Source: Thioalkalivibrio sp. AKL19 | GTDB taxonomy: Bacteria > Pseudomonadota > Gammaproteobacteria > Ectothiorhodospirales > Ectothiorhodospiraceae | NCBI RefSeq assembly: GCF_000420165.1 | Contig: NZ_ATUK01000002.1 | Span: 27,485 to 91,484, forward strand | Length of the DNA stretch: 64,000 bases | Direction of reading: 5' to 3' | Shown: positions 34,443 to 43,273 of the stretch, piece after piece | How positions within the stretch are numbered: the stretch's first letter is position 1 | Layout of the letters: every line of letters begins with the position of its first letter | Program-made: the position numbers and the translations under genes | Notes under the pieces: generated by a model | The model's database searches: none | What the model was told of the DNA's origin: nothing | The model's input: only the letters and a program-made list of their open reading frames with translations

Positions 34443-35627
34443 ATGCAGGCAAAATCCTTTCTCCCCCCGCAGCGCACCCTGATGGGCCCCGGCCCCTCCG
34501 ACGTGAATCCGCGCGTGCTCGCCGCGATGAGCCGCCCGATCATCGGCCATCTGGACCCGGTGTTTGTCGGCATGATGGAGGAGATGAAGGGCCTGCTGCA
34601 GTACGCCTTCCAGACCAACAACGCCCTGACCCTGCCGGTCTCCGCCCCCGGTTCCGCCGGCATGGAGACCTGCTTCGTGAACCTGGTCGAACCGGGTGAC
34701 AAGGTCATCGTCTGCATCAACGGCGTGTTCGGCACCCGGATGAAGGAGAACGTCGAGCGCTGCGGCGGTACCGCCGTCCTGGTCGAGGACGACTGGGGCG
34801 CCCCGGTCTCCCCCGAGAAGGTCGAGGACGCGCTGAAGGGCAACCCGGACGCGAAAATCCTGGCCTTCGTGCACGCCGAGACCTCCACCGGGGCGCGCTC
34901 GGATGTCGAGACGCTGTGCCGCCTGGCCCGCGAGCATGACTGCCTGAGCATCGTCGACTCGGTCACGGGCCTCGCCGGCAGCCCGCTGTACGTGGACGAC
35001 TGGGGCGTGGACGCGATCTACTCCGGCTCGCAGAAGTGCCTGTCCTGCACCCCGGGCCTGTCGCCGGTCAGCTTTAGCGAACGCGCGGTGGAACGCATCC
35101 AGGCACGCAGCCACAAGGTGCAGAGCTGGTTTCTCGACCTCAACCTGGTCATGGGCTACTGGGGCGGCGGCGGCAAGCGTGCCTACCACCACACCGCGCC
35201 GATCAACGCCCTGTACGCCCTGCACGAATCGCTGGTGATCCTGGCCGAAGAGGGCCTGGAGAACAGTTGGTCGCGCCACAACCGTCATCACGACGCCCTG
35301 CGCGCCGGACTCGAGGCCATGGGCCTGAGCTTCCTGGTGGACGCCGAGCATCGCCTGCCGCAGCTGAATACCATCCACGTGCCGGAAGGCGTCGACGAGG
35401 CCGCGGTACGTGGCGAACTACTGAACCGCTACGGCCTGGAGATCGGCGCGGGACTCGGCCCGTACGCGGGCAAGGTCTGGCGCATCGGCCTGATGGGCCA
35501 TGGCGCCAACGAGAAGAACGTGCTGCTGTGCCTGTCCGCGCTGGAGGCCGTGCTGGCCGACATGGGCGCGGTCACCCCTGGCCGTGCGCTGTCCGCCGCC
35601 CGCGCCACCTACGCGCAGCAAGGCTGA
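34443..35627 (+). CDS. Alanine/serine-glyoxylate aminotransferase family protein
   Basis: A 394-residue class V aminotransferase. The N-terminus LMGPGPSDVNPRVLAAM, the ETSTGARSD loop and the PLP lysine Lys198 in SGSQKCLSCTPGL are characteristic of the AGXT/SGA group. It would convert glyoxylate from GlcEF to glycine, with serine or alanine as donor; serine-pyruvate activity is also possible. The ATG at 34443 lies 64 bases after glcF. Followed by the glycine cleavage system and GlyA elsewhere in the window, it completes a C2 salvage route. Confidence 0.88.
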   Translation: MQAKSFLPPQRTLMGPGPSDVNPRVLAAMSRPIIGHLDPVFVGMMEEMKGLLQYAFQTNNALTLPVSAPGSAGMETCFVNLVEPGDKVIVCINGVFGTRMKENVERCGGTAVLVEDDWGAPVSPEKVEDALKGNPDAKILAFVHAETSTGARSDVETLCRLAREHDCLSIVDSVTGLAGSPLYVDDWGVDAIYSGSQKCLSCTPGLSPVSFSERAVERIQARSHKVQSWFLDLNLVMGYWGGGGKRAYHHTAPINALYALHESLVILAEEGLENSWSRHNRHHDALRAGLEAMGLSFLVDAEHRLPQLNTIHVPEGVDEAAVRGELLNRYGLEIGAGLGPYAGKVWRIGLMGHGANEKNVLLCLSALEAVLADMGAVTPGRALSAARATYAQQG

Positions 35628-35639
35628 ACCATTACCGGC

Positions 35640-35669
35640 CGCCGTCATCGCCTGCGAGCGATGACGGCG
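35640..35669 (+). repeat. Perfect 12-bp hairpin between the aminotransferase and the 109-aa gene
   Basis: CGCCGTCATCGC and GCGATGACGGCG form a perfect 12-bp stem around a six-base loop, 12 bases after the aminotransferase stop and 28 bases before the next start. There is no T-tract, so it is more likely an RNA-processing or stability element than an intrinsic terminator. Confidence 0.5.
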
Positions 35670-35697
35670 CTTCGAGACCCAACGGGAGACCTACACC

Positions 35698-36027
35698 ATG
35701 ACGCTAAGTCAACTGCTGCAGTATCTGGACGAACACATGGACGGCGTGTTCCTGGACGGCGACCCCGCCGCGTCACTGGAAAAGGCGCGCAGCGGAGACC
35801 ACCGCAACCCCATCGCGGCCGAGGTCCTGGTCGCCCTGATGGACGGCGCCGGTTCCGACAGCCCGGACGCCACCATGGAACGGGCCGAGGCGGTCAAGTC
35901 CATCGGCCCGACCCGCCTGAAGTACATGGGCGACGACGCCCCGGTCGAGGGCTTCCGCCTGGTGGAAAAGACCATCGTCACCATCGACGCCGCCTACAAC
36001 GAGGAAGCGCTCGCCCTGCGCGGCTGA
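35698..36027 (+). CDS. Hypothetical acidic protein, 109 aa
   Basis: I do not recognise this protein. It is soluble, acidic and has no Cys, signal peptide or membrane segment. Helical segments are likely at both ends, and a central Asp/Gly-rich part contains SIGPTRLKYMGDDAPVEGF. A good GGGAG ribosome-binding site precedes the ATG at 35698, and codon use matches the neighbours, so it is probably a real gene. It lies 70 bases downstream of the aminotransferase with a strong hairpin between. Co-transcription with the glc genes is possible; a role in that pathway is only a guess. Confidence 0.6.
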   Translation: MTLSQLLQYLDEHMDGVFLDGDPAASLEKARSGDHRNPIAAEVLVALMDGAGSDSPDATMERAEAVKSIGPTRLKYMGDDAPVEGFRLVEKTIVTIDAAYNEEALALRG

Positions 36028-36103
36028 CGCCGCGCCCTGCCCCCGGACACAGCCGGCGGGGCATTCCGTGGGCCATCACCCCGGAAAGGCCTGAACGCCC
36101 CGC

Positions 36104-36224
36104 CATCCCGGCCGGAGTGAAGCCCTCCTCGTCATCCCGGCCGGAGCGAAGCTGTCACCGCCCCCCGGCCGGAGCAAACCTCTCCCCGTCATCCCGGCCG
36201 CAACGAAGCGGAGAGCCGGGATCT
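36104..36224. repeat. Four contiguous ~29-bp degenerate repeats
   Basis: The core GGCCGGAG (last unit GGCCGCAA) recurs at 36110, 36139, 36167 and 36196, that is with periods of 29, 28 and 29 bases. Units share the whole length, roughly GGCCGGAGCGAAGC followed by a CTC-rich segment and GTCATCCC. The last unit, 36188-36224, matches in inverted orientation a copy at 44778-44814. Units are contiguous, so this is not a CRISPR. Confidence 0.65.
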
Positions 36225-36253
36225 CCGGGAACGCCCCGGGCCGTTCAACCAGA

Positions 36254-36283
36254 TCCCGGATAACCGCTGCGCGGTTTCCGGGA
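36254..36283. repeat. REP-like hairpin, copy 1
   Basis: A 30-base imperfect palindrome, TCCCGGATAACCGC followed by GCGGTTTCCGGGA. The same element in the opposite orientation occurs at 44718-44747 and 47891-47920. It lies just downstream of the PAP2 gene. Confidence 0.65.
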
Positions 36284-36312
36284 TTACAAAGTGGGTGACG
36301 CAGGTTCGGCTG

Positions 36313-36843
36313 TCAGAGCAGGCTGACCAGTCCAAGAACGGTCGCAGCCACCGTTGCACCGATCAAGGCGCCCATGGCGACATCGCTCGGGTAGTGCAGG
36401 GCCAGCACCAGCCGCGAGGCGGCCACCAGCACCGCGAACGGCACGACCAGCCACGCCCACACCGGGAGCCAAGCCACCAGGATCACCGCAAACCCCACCG
36501 CGTGCATGGTATGGCCGGAGGGGAAACTGAACTCATCCAGCGGATCCACGGTGCGCGCGAACGGACGACCACGATGGCAGGGGCGACGCCGGCTGGTGCG
36601 CCGTTTCAGCCACTTGTAGAGCGGCAGCGAGGCCAGCCCCACTACCGCCATCTGCAGACTGACCCAGGCCGCCTGCGGCCCATGGATCAGTGGCAGGGCA
36701 AGCATCAGCGCATACCAGATGGCCCCATCGCCCAGGCGGCTGATCCAGCCGAAGAACCCGCTGACGGCGCGACGGCGATTGTAGTGATTGAACCGCTGGC
36801 AGACCGCCAGCTCGAACTCATCCATCCAGTGCAGGACTCGCAT
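36313..36843 (-). CDS. PAP2-family membrane phosphatase
   Basis: A 176-residue membrane protein with about five helices and the full lipid phosphatase triad: KRRTSRRRP (about 80-88), FPSGH (107-111) with the catalytic His111, and SRLVLALHYPSD (143-154) with His150. It could dephosphorylate phosphatidate, undecaprenyl pyrophosphate or another lipid phosphate. Its start overlaps the end of the glycosyltransferase gene by 26 bases, so it is probably the last gene of the olsB-olsA-GT4 operon, which favours a lipid-remodelling role (inference). Confidence 0.88.
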   Translation of the reverse strand: MRVLHWMDEFELAVCQRFNHYNRRRAVSGFFGWISRLGDGAIWYALMLALPLIHGPQAAWVSLQMAVVGLASLPLYKWLKRRTSRRRPCHRGRPFARTVDPLDEFSFPSGHTMHAVGFAVILVAWLPVWAWLVVPFAVLVAASRLVLALHYPSDVAMGALIGATVAATVLGLVSLL

Positions 36844-38050
36844 CGCGCGCCTCTCCTAGCAGTTCCAGACAAACCGTTTCGAACTCGGCGACCACCTCGA
36901 CCCAATCAAGGCCCCGGGCGCACGCCCGGGCGTGGCGCCCCATCTCGCTCCACCCCTCCCGGGCCTGTGCGAGTTCCGCAGCGACCATGAGGAAAGCCGC
37001 CGCATCCACGGTGACGTCTCCGGTAAAGCGCACCCGGGCACCGCTCACGCCGCTGATCACGTGCTCGTGAGCCGCCGCGGTATCGAAGGCCAGCACCGGG
37101 AGCCCGCTGGCCATGGCCTCGATCACCACGTTGCCGAAGGTCTCGGAGGTGGATGGGAACAGGAACAGGTCGGCGCTGGCGTAGTGCTGGGCCAGGGCCT
37201 GCCCCACCTGCTGCCCGGTAAAGATCAGGTCCGGGTGTGCCCGCTCAAGCGCGACACGGGAGGGTCCGTCGCCTACCAGTACCAGGCGGGCGTCGGGCAG
37301 GCGCTCCTGCAATGTTCGGAAGGCTTCCACCACCAGCCCCAGATTCTTCTCTGGCGCCAGTCGGCCGACGTACAGGACCACCGGCCCGGGCCCCCATTGC
37401 CGACGCAGGCGCGAGGATCGCCGTGCCGGCGTGAAGTGCCGGGTATCCACGCCGCGCGCCATCACCCGCACGCGCTCGAAGCCATGGCCTGCAAGGCTTG
37501 TGGCCAGTGCCTGCGTGGGGGCCAGGGTTACGTCGCAGCGATTGTGGAAACGGCGCAGGACGGCCCGCACCAGAGGCGTCAGCCAGCCCACGCCGTAGTA
37601 TCGGGCATAGCCATCGAAATGGGTGTGAAACCCCGATGCGACGGGGATCCCGAGGCGCCGTGCCGCGCGCAGGGCCGAGTGGCCAAGCGGCCCTTCGGTC
37701 GCGACATACACAGCGTCGGGCCGGTGTTCGGTCCACAGCGCCGTCAAGCGCCGGCGAGCCGGCAATCCCATGCGCAAACCGCTGTAGCCCGGAAGCGGCA
37801 ACCCCGGCAATGGCCGCTCCTCCATTAAACCGTCCGTCTCCAGCGGGTCCACGACGACGGCCTTCGATTCGCCCGGCTGGCACGGACGCAGCACCTGCAC
37901 GCGATGGCCGCGGCTGCGCATCCCCTCAACCAGGCGCGCGAGGGTATGGGCCACACCATTGACCTCCGGTGGCCAGGTCTCGGTCACCAGGGCCAGGTTC
38001 AGACATGGGCGGGAGGGGCGGCGGGATTCCGTGTGTAGCGGCGACGACAT
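36818..38050 (-). CDS. GT4-family glycosyltransferase
   Basis: A 410-residue GT-B enzyme. The N-terminal ETWPPEVNGVAHTLARL is the acceptor-side Rossmann motif, and the C-terminal half has VVLYVGRLAPEKNL and the ETFGNVVIEAMASGLPVLAF nucleotide-sugar motif with its conserved Glu. The N-terminal motif resembles the MgtA/SqdX/Agt group that glycosylates diacylglycerol or phosphatidylinositol. The neighbours (ornithine-lipid genes and a PAP2 phosphatase) support a lipid acceptor, but sugar and acceptor cannot be fixed from sequence. It starts 24 bases after olsA. Confidence 0.82.
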   Translation of the reverse strand: MSSPLHTESRRPSRPCLNLALVTETWPPEVNGVAHTLARLVEGMRSRGHRVQVLRPCQPGESKAVVVDPLETDGLMEERPLPGLPLPGYSGLRMGLPARRRLTALWTEHRPDAVYVATEGPLGHSALRAARRLGIPVASGFHTHFDGYARYYGVGWLTPLVRAVLRRFHNRCDVTLAPTQALATSLAGHGFERVRVMARGVDTRHFTPARRSSRLRRQWGPGPVVLYVGRLAPEKNLGLVVEAFRTLQERLPDARLVLVGDGPSRVALERAHPDLIFTGQQVGQALAQHYASADLFLFPSTSETFGNVVIEAMASGLPVLAFDTAAAHEHVISGVSGARVRFTGDVTVDAAAFLMVAAELAQAREGWSEMGRHARACARGLDWVEVVAEFETVCLELLGEARDASPALDG

Positions 38051-38074
38051 GGTGAACCCCCTCCCCGCCCGCCG

Positions 38075-38848
38075 CTACGAGGCGCGGGCGCTTGCGCGCC
38101 CCGAAGGCGGATCGACCGGCAGGCCGAGCACATCGACAATGGCGCTGCGGGCGCCGTCGGCCAGACTGCGCCGATCCTGGTTGGCGGATTCCAGCGGGGC
38201 CAGAAGATGCAGGTCCACGTGCGTCTCGCGCCGACACAACAGCTTCCAGACATTCGAGATCAGGCGATCGTCTTCCGCGTAGGACACCGGCACCGGGCCG
38301 TTCGGCATGCCTTCGTAGGCCAGCGCCACCGGCTGCACCGGATGCTGGGTGCCGGCCACGGCCGCAAACAGTCGCGGATGAAACCGGCGTACGAACTCGC
38401 CGCGGCTGGTCGTGCCTTCCGGGAACACCACGAACTGCAGGCCCTCGTCGAGCCCGGCCCGCATCGCCTCGAAGTGGGCCGACGCCTGATTGGCCCCGCG
38501 TTCGATAAAGCGGGTGTCATGCTGACGACCGAGCCAGCCGATGATCGGCCAACGTGCGATCTCCGCCTTGGAGAGGAAACAGGTGTCCATCGCGGCGCCG
38601 ATCAGCGGGATATCCAGCCAGGAGACATGGTTGGCCACCACCAGTGATGTACGCCGGGGTTCCTCGCCATGGATCCGGAGCCGCACCCCCACGATCCACA
38701 GCGCGCGGTCGTACCAGGCGCGGCGGATGCGGCTGCGTTCCGCGAAATCGGCCCCCCGGCGGACCATCCTCCAGGTCAGCCAGACCCCCGCCAGCATGTG
38801 CAGCACGATGCGCATCAGCCTACCCAGTGCCCGCAGTGTTCCGGTCAT
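38075..38848 (-). CDS. olsA: 1-acyl-glycerol-phosphate/lyso-ornithine-lipid O-acyltransferase (OlsA-like, PlsC family)
   Basis: A 257-residue PlsC-family acyltransferase with an N-terminal membrane helix (about 10-30), the catalytic NHVSWLD motif (His74, Asp79) and VFPEGTTSRG (141-150). Because it overlaps the OlsB-type gene by 29 bases, it is most likely OlsA, which adds the second acyl chain to lyso-ornithine lipid. A role as a second lysophosphatidate acyltransferase is the alternative. The basic Arg-rich C-terminus is typical. Confidence 0.78.
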   Translation of the reverse strand: MTGTLRALGRLMRIVLHMLAGVWLTWRMVRRGADFAERSRIRRAWYDRALWIVGVRLRIHGEEPRRTSLVVANHVSWLDIPLIGAAMDTCFLSKAEIARWPIIGWLGRQHDTRFIERGANQASAHFEAMRAGLDEGLQFVVFPEGTTSRGEFVRRFHPRLFAAVAGTQHPVQPVALAYEGMPNGPVPVSYAEDDRLISNVWKLLCRRETHVDLHLLAPLESANQDRRSLADGARSAIVDVLGLPVDPPSGRASARAS

Positions 38849-39635
38849 GCTCCGTTCCTCGGCTTGCGGGCGTCATAGCGCCCATGAAGTGCCGATGGTA
38901 ACGGTCCGGCATGGCGCGCACATCCAGCAGGACAAGCACGTCGGCCACATTGAAATCGGGATCGAAACAGGCCTCGCCGCAGACCCGGGCACCCAGGCGA
39001 AGGTAGGCTTTCAGCAACGGCGGCAGCCCGGTACGGCTGGGTGTGCCATGGCAGATGGTCAGGGAATTAGGCAGCGGCCGACGCGGCGTCACCCGCAGAC
39101 GTGACGGGGCTCGATGGAACAGGCGTAGCCAGGCCAGCTGGGCCGGCGTCTGCTCGCTCAATGGCAGGCTCGCACAGCCCATCAGGTAGTCGTAACGATG
39201 GGCGTTCATGAACCGCGCCAGGCCGGTCCACAGCGCGTTGATCGCGGCCCCCTGACGATGATCCGCGCGCACGCAGGTGCGGCCGATCTCCAGAGTCTTC
39301 CCCGGGAGATTCATCAACGGGCCCAGTTCGAATTCGGACAGCGAGTAGAAGCCACCGGCCGTGCTGGCGCTCTCCTCGGTGAGGATGCGGGTGCAGGCAA
39401 CCACCGTACCGGAGCGCCGTTCGCGCACCAGCAGGTGATGACAGAAGGGGTCCAGGGGATCCCGGTCCAGACCGGATCCAGCATCCGGAAGCGCAGCCCC
39501 CATCTCGCCAGCGAAGACCTCGTGGCGCAGGCGCTGGGCCGCCTCGAGCTCCGACGGGCTGGACGCGAGGTGGATGCGGTAGGCGGTTTCGTTTGCCGCG
39601 ATCGGTGTAGCTGGGGACAGCTGCGGTTCGCTCAT
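38820..39635 (-). CDS. olsB: L-ornithine N(alpha)-acyltransferase (OlsB-like)
   Basis: A 271-residue GNAT-related protein of the PF13444 group, with YRIHLASSPSELEAAQRLRHEVF at the N-terminus (the OlsB entry motif, in two parts), EIGRTCVRADHR as the acyl-CoA/ACP-binding segment and a C-terminal ADVLVLLDV. OlsB transfers a 3-hydroxyacyl chain from ACP to ornithine in the first step of ornithine lipids. The overlapping olsA supports this. Some family members act on glycine or other amines, so the amine is not proven. It is the first gene of the lipid cluster. Confidence 0.78.
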   Translation of the reverse strand: MSEPQLSPATPIAANETAYRIHLASSPSELEAAQRLRHEVFAGEMGAALPDAGSGLDRDPLDPFCHHLLVRERRSGTVVACTRILTEESASTAGGFYSLSEFELGPLMNLPGKTLEIGRTCVRADHRQGAAINALWTGLARFMNAHRYDYLMGCASLPLSEQTPAQLAWLRLFHRAPSRLRVTPRRPLPNSLTICHGTPSRTGLPPLLKAYLRLGARVCGEACFDPDFNVADVLVLLDVRAMPDRYHRHFMGAMTPASRGTEHDRNTAGTG

Positions 39636-39792
39636 GGTGGCGACCTCCGGCTGAACTGTCCCGGAGACTACGCCGCGTGGTTGACCGCCCCGTGTAGGAA
39701 CGATGACGGTCGGATGAACCCGCCGCCGGAACCGTGCCCGAAGACGGCACCGTTCGGGGCGGAGGCCCCTGCCCCCGCCCCGCCAGCCCCTG

Positions 39793-40206
39793 CTACGGCA
39801 GCGGGCCCGTGTAGGCGCCGGATTCCACCGGCAGGTCCTCGCCTTCCCAGCTCTTGATACCGCCGGCGATGTTCACCACGTTGGTAAAGCCCATGTCCTG
39901 CAGTCGCTGCACGGACATCGCGGCACGGCCGCCGGTTGCGCACATCACGGCCACCGGCTTCTCGCGCGCGTTCACCAGCGCATCAATGCGGTGCGGGGTG
40001 TTGGGATCGGCCGCACCCTCCAGCAGGCCACGCGGAACCAGGATGGAGTTCGGCGCGTGCATCTTTTCGAACTCATAGGGCTCGCGCACATCCACCACCA
40101 GCCAGTCCTCGCCGTTCTCCATCTTCTCGGCAAGATCCGCCGGGGCGATCTCCTTCACGTTCTTCCGCGCCTCGGCGACGAAATCCATCAGCTTCTTCTC
40201 GCTCAT
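39793..40206 (-). CDS. Rhodanese-domain sulfurtransferase
   Basis: A 137-residue single-domain rhodanese. VVDVREPYEFEKMHAPNSILVPRG is the CH2A-type entry region (in two halves), and the active-site Cys89 sits in CATGGRAA, a six-residue loop typical of sulfane-sulfur carriers. A preceding helix (residues 1-20) is an extension seen in several sulfur-bacterial homologues. It could shuttle persulfide or detoxify cyanide; in a sulfur oxidiser the former is likelier. It is a monocistronic gene, with a REP-type hairpin just upstream. Confidence 0.88.
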   Translation of the reverse strand: MSEKKLMDFVAEARKNVKEIAPADLAEKMENGEDWLVVDVREPYEFEKMHAPNSILVPRGLLEGAADPNTPHRIDALVNAREKPVAVMCATGGRAAMSVQRLQDMGFTNVVNIAGGIKSWEGEDLPVESGAYTGPLP

Positions 40207-40246
40207 TCGAATATTCCCTTTTGCAATGAATCGGACTACCCCCCGC

Positions 40247-40268
40247 AGGAGCCTGCTTGCAGGCTCCT
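40247..40268. repeat. REP-like perfect hairpin between rhodanese and yyaL genes
   Basis: AGGAGCCTGC-TT-GCAGGCTCCT is a perfect 10-bp stem with a two-base loop, and its flanks resemble the GTAGGAGC... class of REP elements of gammaproteobacteria. No second copy is seen in this window. Confidence 0.55.
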
Positions 40269-40311
40269 ACACACGGGCTCTCATTCTACCGTGGGTGCGA
40301 GTCCGGGCGAT

Positions 40312-42345
40312 TCAACCCTCGTCGAGCGCACCTTCCAGCGCAACGGGATCGGTCACCGGGGCCGCGCACTGCAACCCGCGACAGACATAGGCCCGCACGC
40401 CCGTCTCCGGGGCGGCTTTCTCTGCGAGCGCGGCGGGCAGATCGCCGGCCTGCGCGGGAATCGCGAAGGTCCACACCGGAGCATCCTGCGCCCGCAGTCG
40501 CTGCTGCCACGCGGGAAGTTCGTCGGCTGGCCCCCGCAGCACGACCAGGGCCGGCGCCTGGTAATGGATGTCCAGCGCGGTCAGCAGGCTCATGTGGCCC
40601 AGTGGCGCCTGCTCGACCATCGGGCCGGCGTTCGCCAGCGTGCGCTCGGCCGCCTCCAGGTAGCGGGGTTCGGACAGCAGGAACCCGAGTTTCTGCAATA
40701 CCTGAGCGGCGGTCCCGTTGCCGGCCGCCATGGCATCGTCGGCATAGACCTTCGGGCGCTGGATCAGTGCCTCGTGATCCCGGGCGGTGAAGAAGAAACC
40801 GCCCTGTTCGCGGTCCTCGAAGTCCTCCAGCAGGGTGTCGGCCAGCGTGGTGGCCCAGGCCAGCAGGTCGCTGTCCCACTCGGCCTCCAGCAGCGCCAGC
40901 GTGGCCTCCAGCAACAGGGCGTGATCGTCCAGGTAGGCGCGCGGCATCGCGCCGGTCGCCCCCTCGCGCACGCTGGCGTACAACCGGCCGTCGCGCCACA
41001 GACGCTCGCGCACGGCGGTCATCGCCTCGCGTGCCAGGCGCAACCATTCCGGGCGCTCCAGGGCGCGCGCGGCACGCGCCAGGCCCGCGATCATCAGGGC
41101 ATTCCAGGCGCCCAGGATCTTCTCGTCGCGATGCGGTCGCACCCGGTCCTCGCGTGCCGCGAGCAGGCGTTCGCGGGCCCGGTCCAGACGCGTGTTCGCC
41201 TCCGCTTCGTCGATCCCCAGCGCATCCGCGACGGTCGCCGCTGGTGCCACCTCGTGCAGATGCCAGCGCCCCTCGAAATTGGCCGGGCCGTGGAGTCCCC
41301 AGACCCGGCTGGCGACGGCCCACTCGTCCTCCGTCAGGAGCGCCTGGACCGTCTCCGGGTCCCAGACATAGAAGCGTCCTTCCTCGCCCTCGGAGTCCGC
41401 GTCCAGGCTCGAATAAAAGGCCCCGGAGGGATCCCGCATCTCGCGCTCCAGCCAGGCGACCGTCGGCTCCACCACCCGCCGCGCGCATTCGTCGCCGTGC
41501 GCGGCGCGCTCGGCGTACAGTGCCAGCAACGGCCCGTTGTCGTAGAGCATCTTCTCGAAGTGCGGGATCATCCAGCGGGCATCCACCGAGTAACGGCAAA
41601 AGCCACCGCCCACCTGATCGAAGATCCCGCCGGCGGCCATCGCATCCAGCGTGCGGGCCAGCATGCGCTCCGCCTCGGCATCGCCATGGCGCGCCGAGTG
41701 CCAGGCCAGCCACTCGAGCGAGGCTGGGTGCGGGAACTTGGGGGCGTCACCGAAACCGCCGAACTGCTCGTCGAAGGTCTTCGCCAGTTCGGCGCGCCCC
41801 TTGTCGATGACACTGAGGGCCGGGATCGCGCCACCGGCCGGGCTGTAGATCCGCCCCAGTGCCTGCTGCAACGAGTCGTTCTGGCGCTGGATCTCCTCGG
41901 GGTGCTCGGCGAGGAAATCGGACACCCGGGTCATCAGGTCCACGAACGACGGCAGGCCGTGGCGCGGGGTGCTCGGGAAGTAGGTCCCGGCAAAGAACGG
42001 CACCTGGTCCGGGGTCAGGAAGACGGTCAGCGGCCAGCCACCGGGGCGCTGGGACAGCAGCATGTGCGCGTTCTGGTAGATGCGGTCGAGGTCCGGGCGT
42101 TCCTCGCGGTCCACCTTGATGTTGACGAAGCGCTCGTTCATCACCGCAGCGGTGTCCGGGGCCTCGAAGGACTCGTGGGCCATCACGTGGCACCAGTGGC
42201 AGGCAGAGTAGCCAATCGACAGCAGGATTGGCTTGTCCTCGCGGCGTGCGCGTTCCAGCGCCTCCTCGCCCCAGGGGTACCAGTCCACGGGATTGTCGGC
42301 GTGCTGCAGCAGATACGGGCTGCTGGCCCCGGCCAGTCGATTCAT
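40312..42345 (-). CDS. Thioredoxin-domain protein YyaL family (DUF255 plus six-hairpin domain)
   Basis: A 677-residue protein. Residues 1-165 are a thioredoxin-like DUF255 domain with [19 protein letters not shown] and the CxxC pair Cys49/Cys52 (SACHWCHVM). Residues 170 to about 570 resemble an alpha/alpha-barrel of the N-acylglucosamine epimerase/cellobiose epimerase type. A last domain of about 100 residues is DUF-like, with a CRGLQCAAP motif. The mammalian relative is SPATA20. Function is unestablished; a redox-linked sugar-processing role is often guessed. The start at 42345 has a GGAGG eight bases upstream. Confidence 0.85.
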   Translation of the reverse strand: MNRLAGASSPYLLQHADNPVDWYPWGEEALERARREDKPILLSIGYSACHWCHVMAHESFEAPDTAAVMNERFVNIKVDREERPDLDRIYQNAHMLLSQRPGGWPLTVFLTPDQVPFFAGTYFPSTPRHGLPSFVDLMTRVSDFLAEHPEEIQRQNDSLQQALGRIYSPAGGAIPALSVIDKGRAELAKTFDEQFGGFGDAPKFPHPASLEWLAWHSARHGDAEAERMLARTLDAMAAGGIFDQVGGGFCRYSVDARWMIPHFEKMLYDNGPLLALYAERAAHGDECARRVVEPTVAWLEREMRDPSGAFYSSLDADSEGEEGRFYVWDPETVQALLTEDEWAVASRVWGLHGPANFEGRWHLHEVAPAATVADALGIDEAEANTRLDRARERLLAAREDRVRPHRDEKILGAWNALMIAGLARAARALERPEWLRLAREAMTAVRERLWRDGRLYASVREGATGAMPRAYLDDHALLLEATLALLEAEWDSDLLAWATTLADTLLEDFEDREQGGFFFTARDHEALIQRPKVYADDAMAAGNGTAAQVLQKLGFLLSEPRYLEAAERTLANAGPMVEQAPLGHMSLLTALDIHYQAPALVVLRGPADELPAWQQRLRAQDAPVWTFAIPAQAGDLPAALAEKAAPETGVRAYVCRGLQCAAPVTDPVALEGALDEG

Positions 42346-42456
42346 CGCGCGGCCTCCTGGAGAACCTGGAAAAATAGATCGGGCTGCCCGCATGCAGGTG
42401 CATGCCGGGGCCCGGGCGAGTAGCATGTGCAGCCGGTTTTTCATCCGCAAGCGCCC

Positions 42457-43272
42457 ATGCCCACACACCCGTTTATCGACCCGGTCGCGTTGTCCGTCGG
42501 CCCGCTGACCCTGTACTGGTACGGCCTGATGTACCTGGTCGGCTTCGGCGCCTTCTGGGCCCTTGGGGTCTGGCGCACGCGCACCCGCGACTGGGATCCG
42601 CTCCACCCCTGGCAGGTGGGCGACCTGCTGTTCTGGGGCGTGATCGGCGTCGTCATCGGCGGGCGCCTCGGGTATGGCTTGTTCTACAACCTGGACACCA
42701 CGCTGGCCGACCCGCTGAGCCTGTTCCGCATCTGGGAAGGCGGCATGGCCTTCCACGGCGGGCTGGCCGGCGTGCTGGTCACCTGCTGGCTGTACGCCCG
42801 CAAGATCGGCCAGCCGTTCTTCCGTCTGACCGACTTCATCGCCCCCCTGATCCCGATCGGCCTGGGGGCCGGGCGCATCGGCAACTGGATCAACGGCGAG
42901 CTGTGGGGCAAGCCCACCGACCTGCCCTGGGCGATGGTCTTTCCGGCCGCGGACTACATCCCGCGCCATCCTTCGCAGTTGTACCAGGCTTTCCTCGAGG
43001 GGCTGGTGCTGTTCGTGGTGCTGTGGGTCGTCTCGCGCCAGCCGCGGCGTACCGGACTGATCTCCGGGCTGTTCCTGACGCTCTACGGCAGTTTCCGCTT
43101 CGCGGTCGAGTTCGTGCGCGTGCCGGATGCACACATCGGCTACCTCGCCTTCGACTGGCTCACCATGGGCCAGGCCCTCAGCCTGCCAGTGATCCTGTTC
43201 GGCGTTGCCCTGATCGTCTGGTCGCGGCGCAACCCCCTGCCCGCACCCCGCCCGGCCCCGGAGGCCTCCTGA
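42457..43272 (+). CDS. lgt: Prolipoprotein diacylglyceryl transferase
   Basis: A 271-residue inner-membrane enzyme that moves diacylglycerol from phosphatidylglycerol to the lipobox Cys. About seven helices are present; FHGGLAG carries the catalytic-region His100, and the Lgt signature [15 protein letters not shown] (137-151) has Arg140. [11 protein letters not shown] near the end is also conserved. The ATG at 42457 fits the [12 protein letters not shown] family start; a GTG ten codons earlier is the alternative, and neither has a strong Shine-Dalgarno. The thyA start follows after one base. Confidence 0.94.
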   Translation: MPTHPFIDPVALSVGPLTLYWYGLMYLVGFGAFWALGVWRTRTRDWDPLHPWQVGDLLFWGVIGVVIGGRLGYGLFYNLDTTLADPLSLFRIWEGGMAFHGGLAGVLVTCWLYARKIGQPFFRLTDFIAPLIPIGLGAGRIGNWINGELWGKPTDLPWAMVFPAADYIPRHPSQLYQAFLEGLVLFVVLWVVSRQPRRTGLISGLFLTLYGSFRFAVEFVRVPDAHIGYLAFDWLTMGQALSLPVILFGVALIVWSRRNPLPAPRPAPEAS

Positions 43273-43273
43273 G

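Noticed and set aside
36104..36224. Possible CRISPR array because of a 29-base period
   Set aside because: Units are contiguous and similar over their whole length, so there are no unique spacers; no cas genes nearby.
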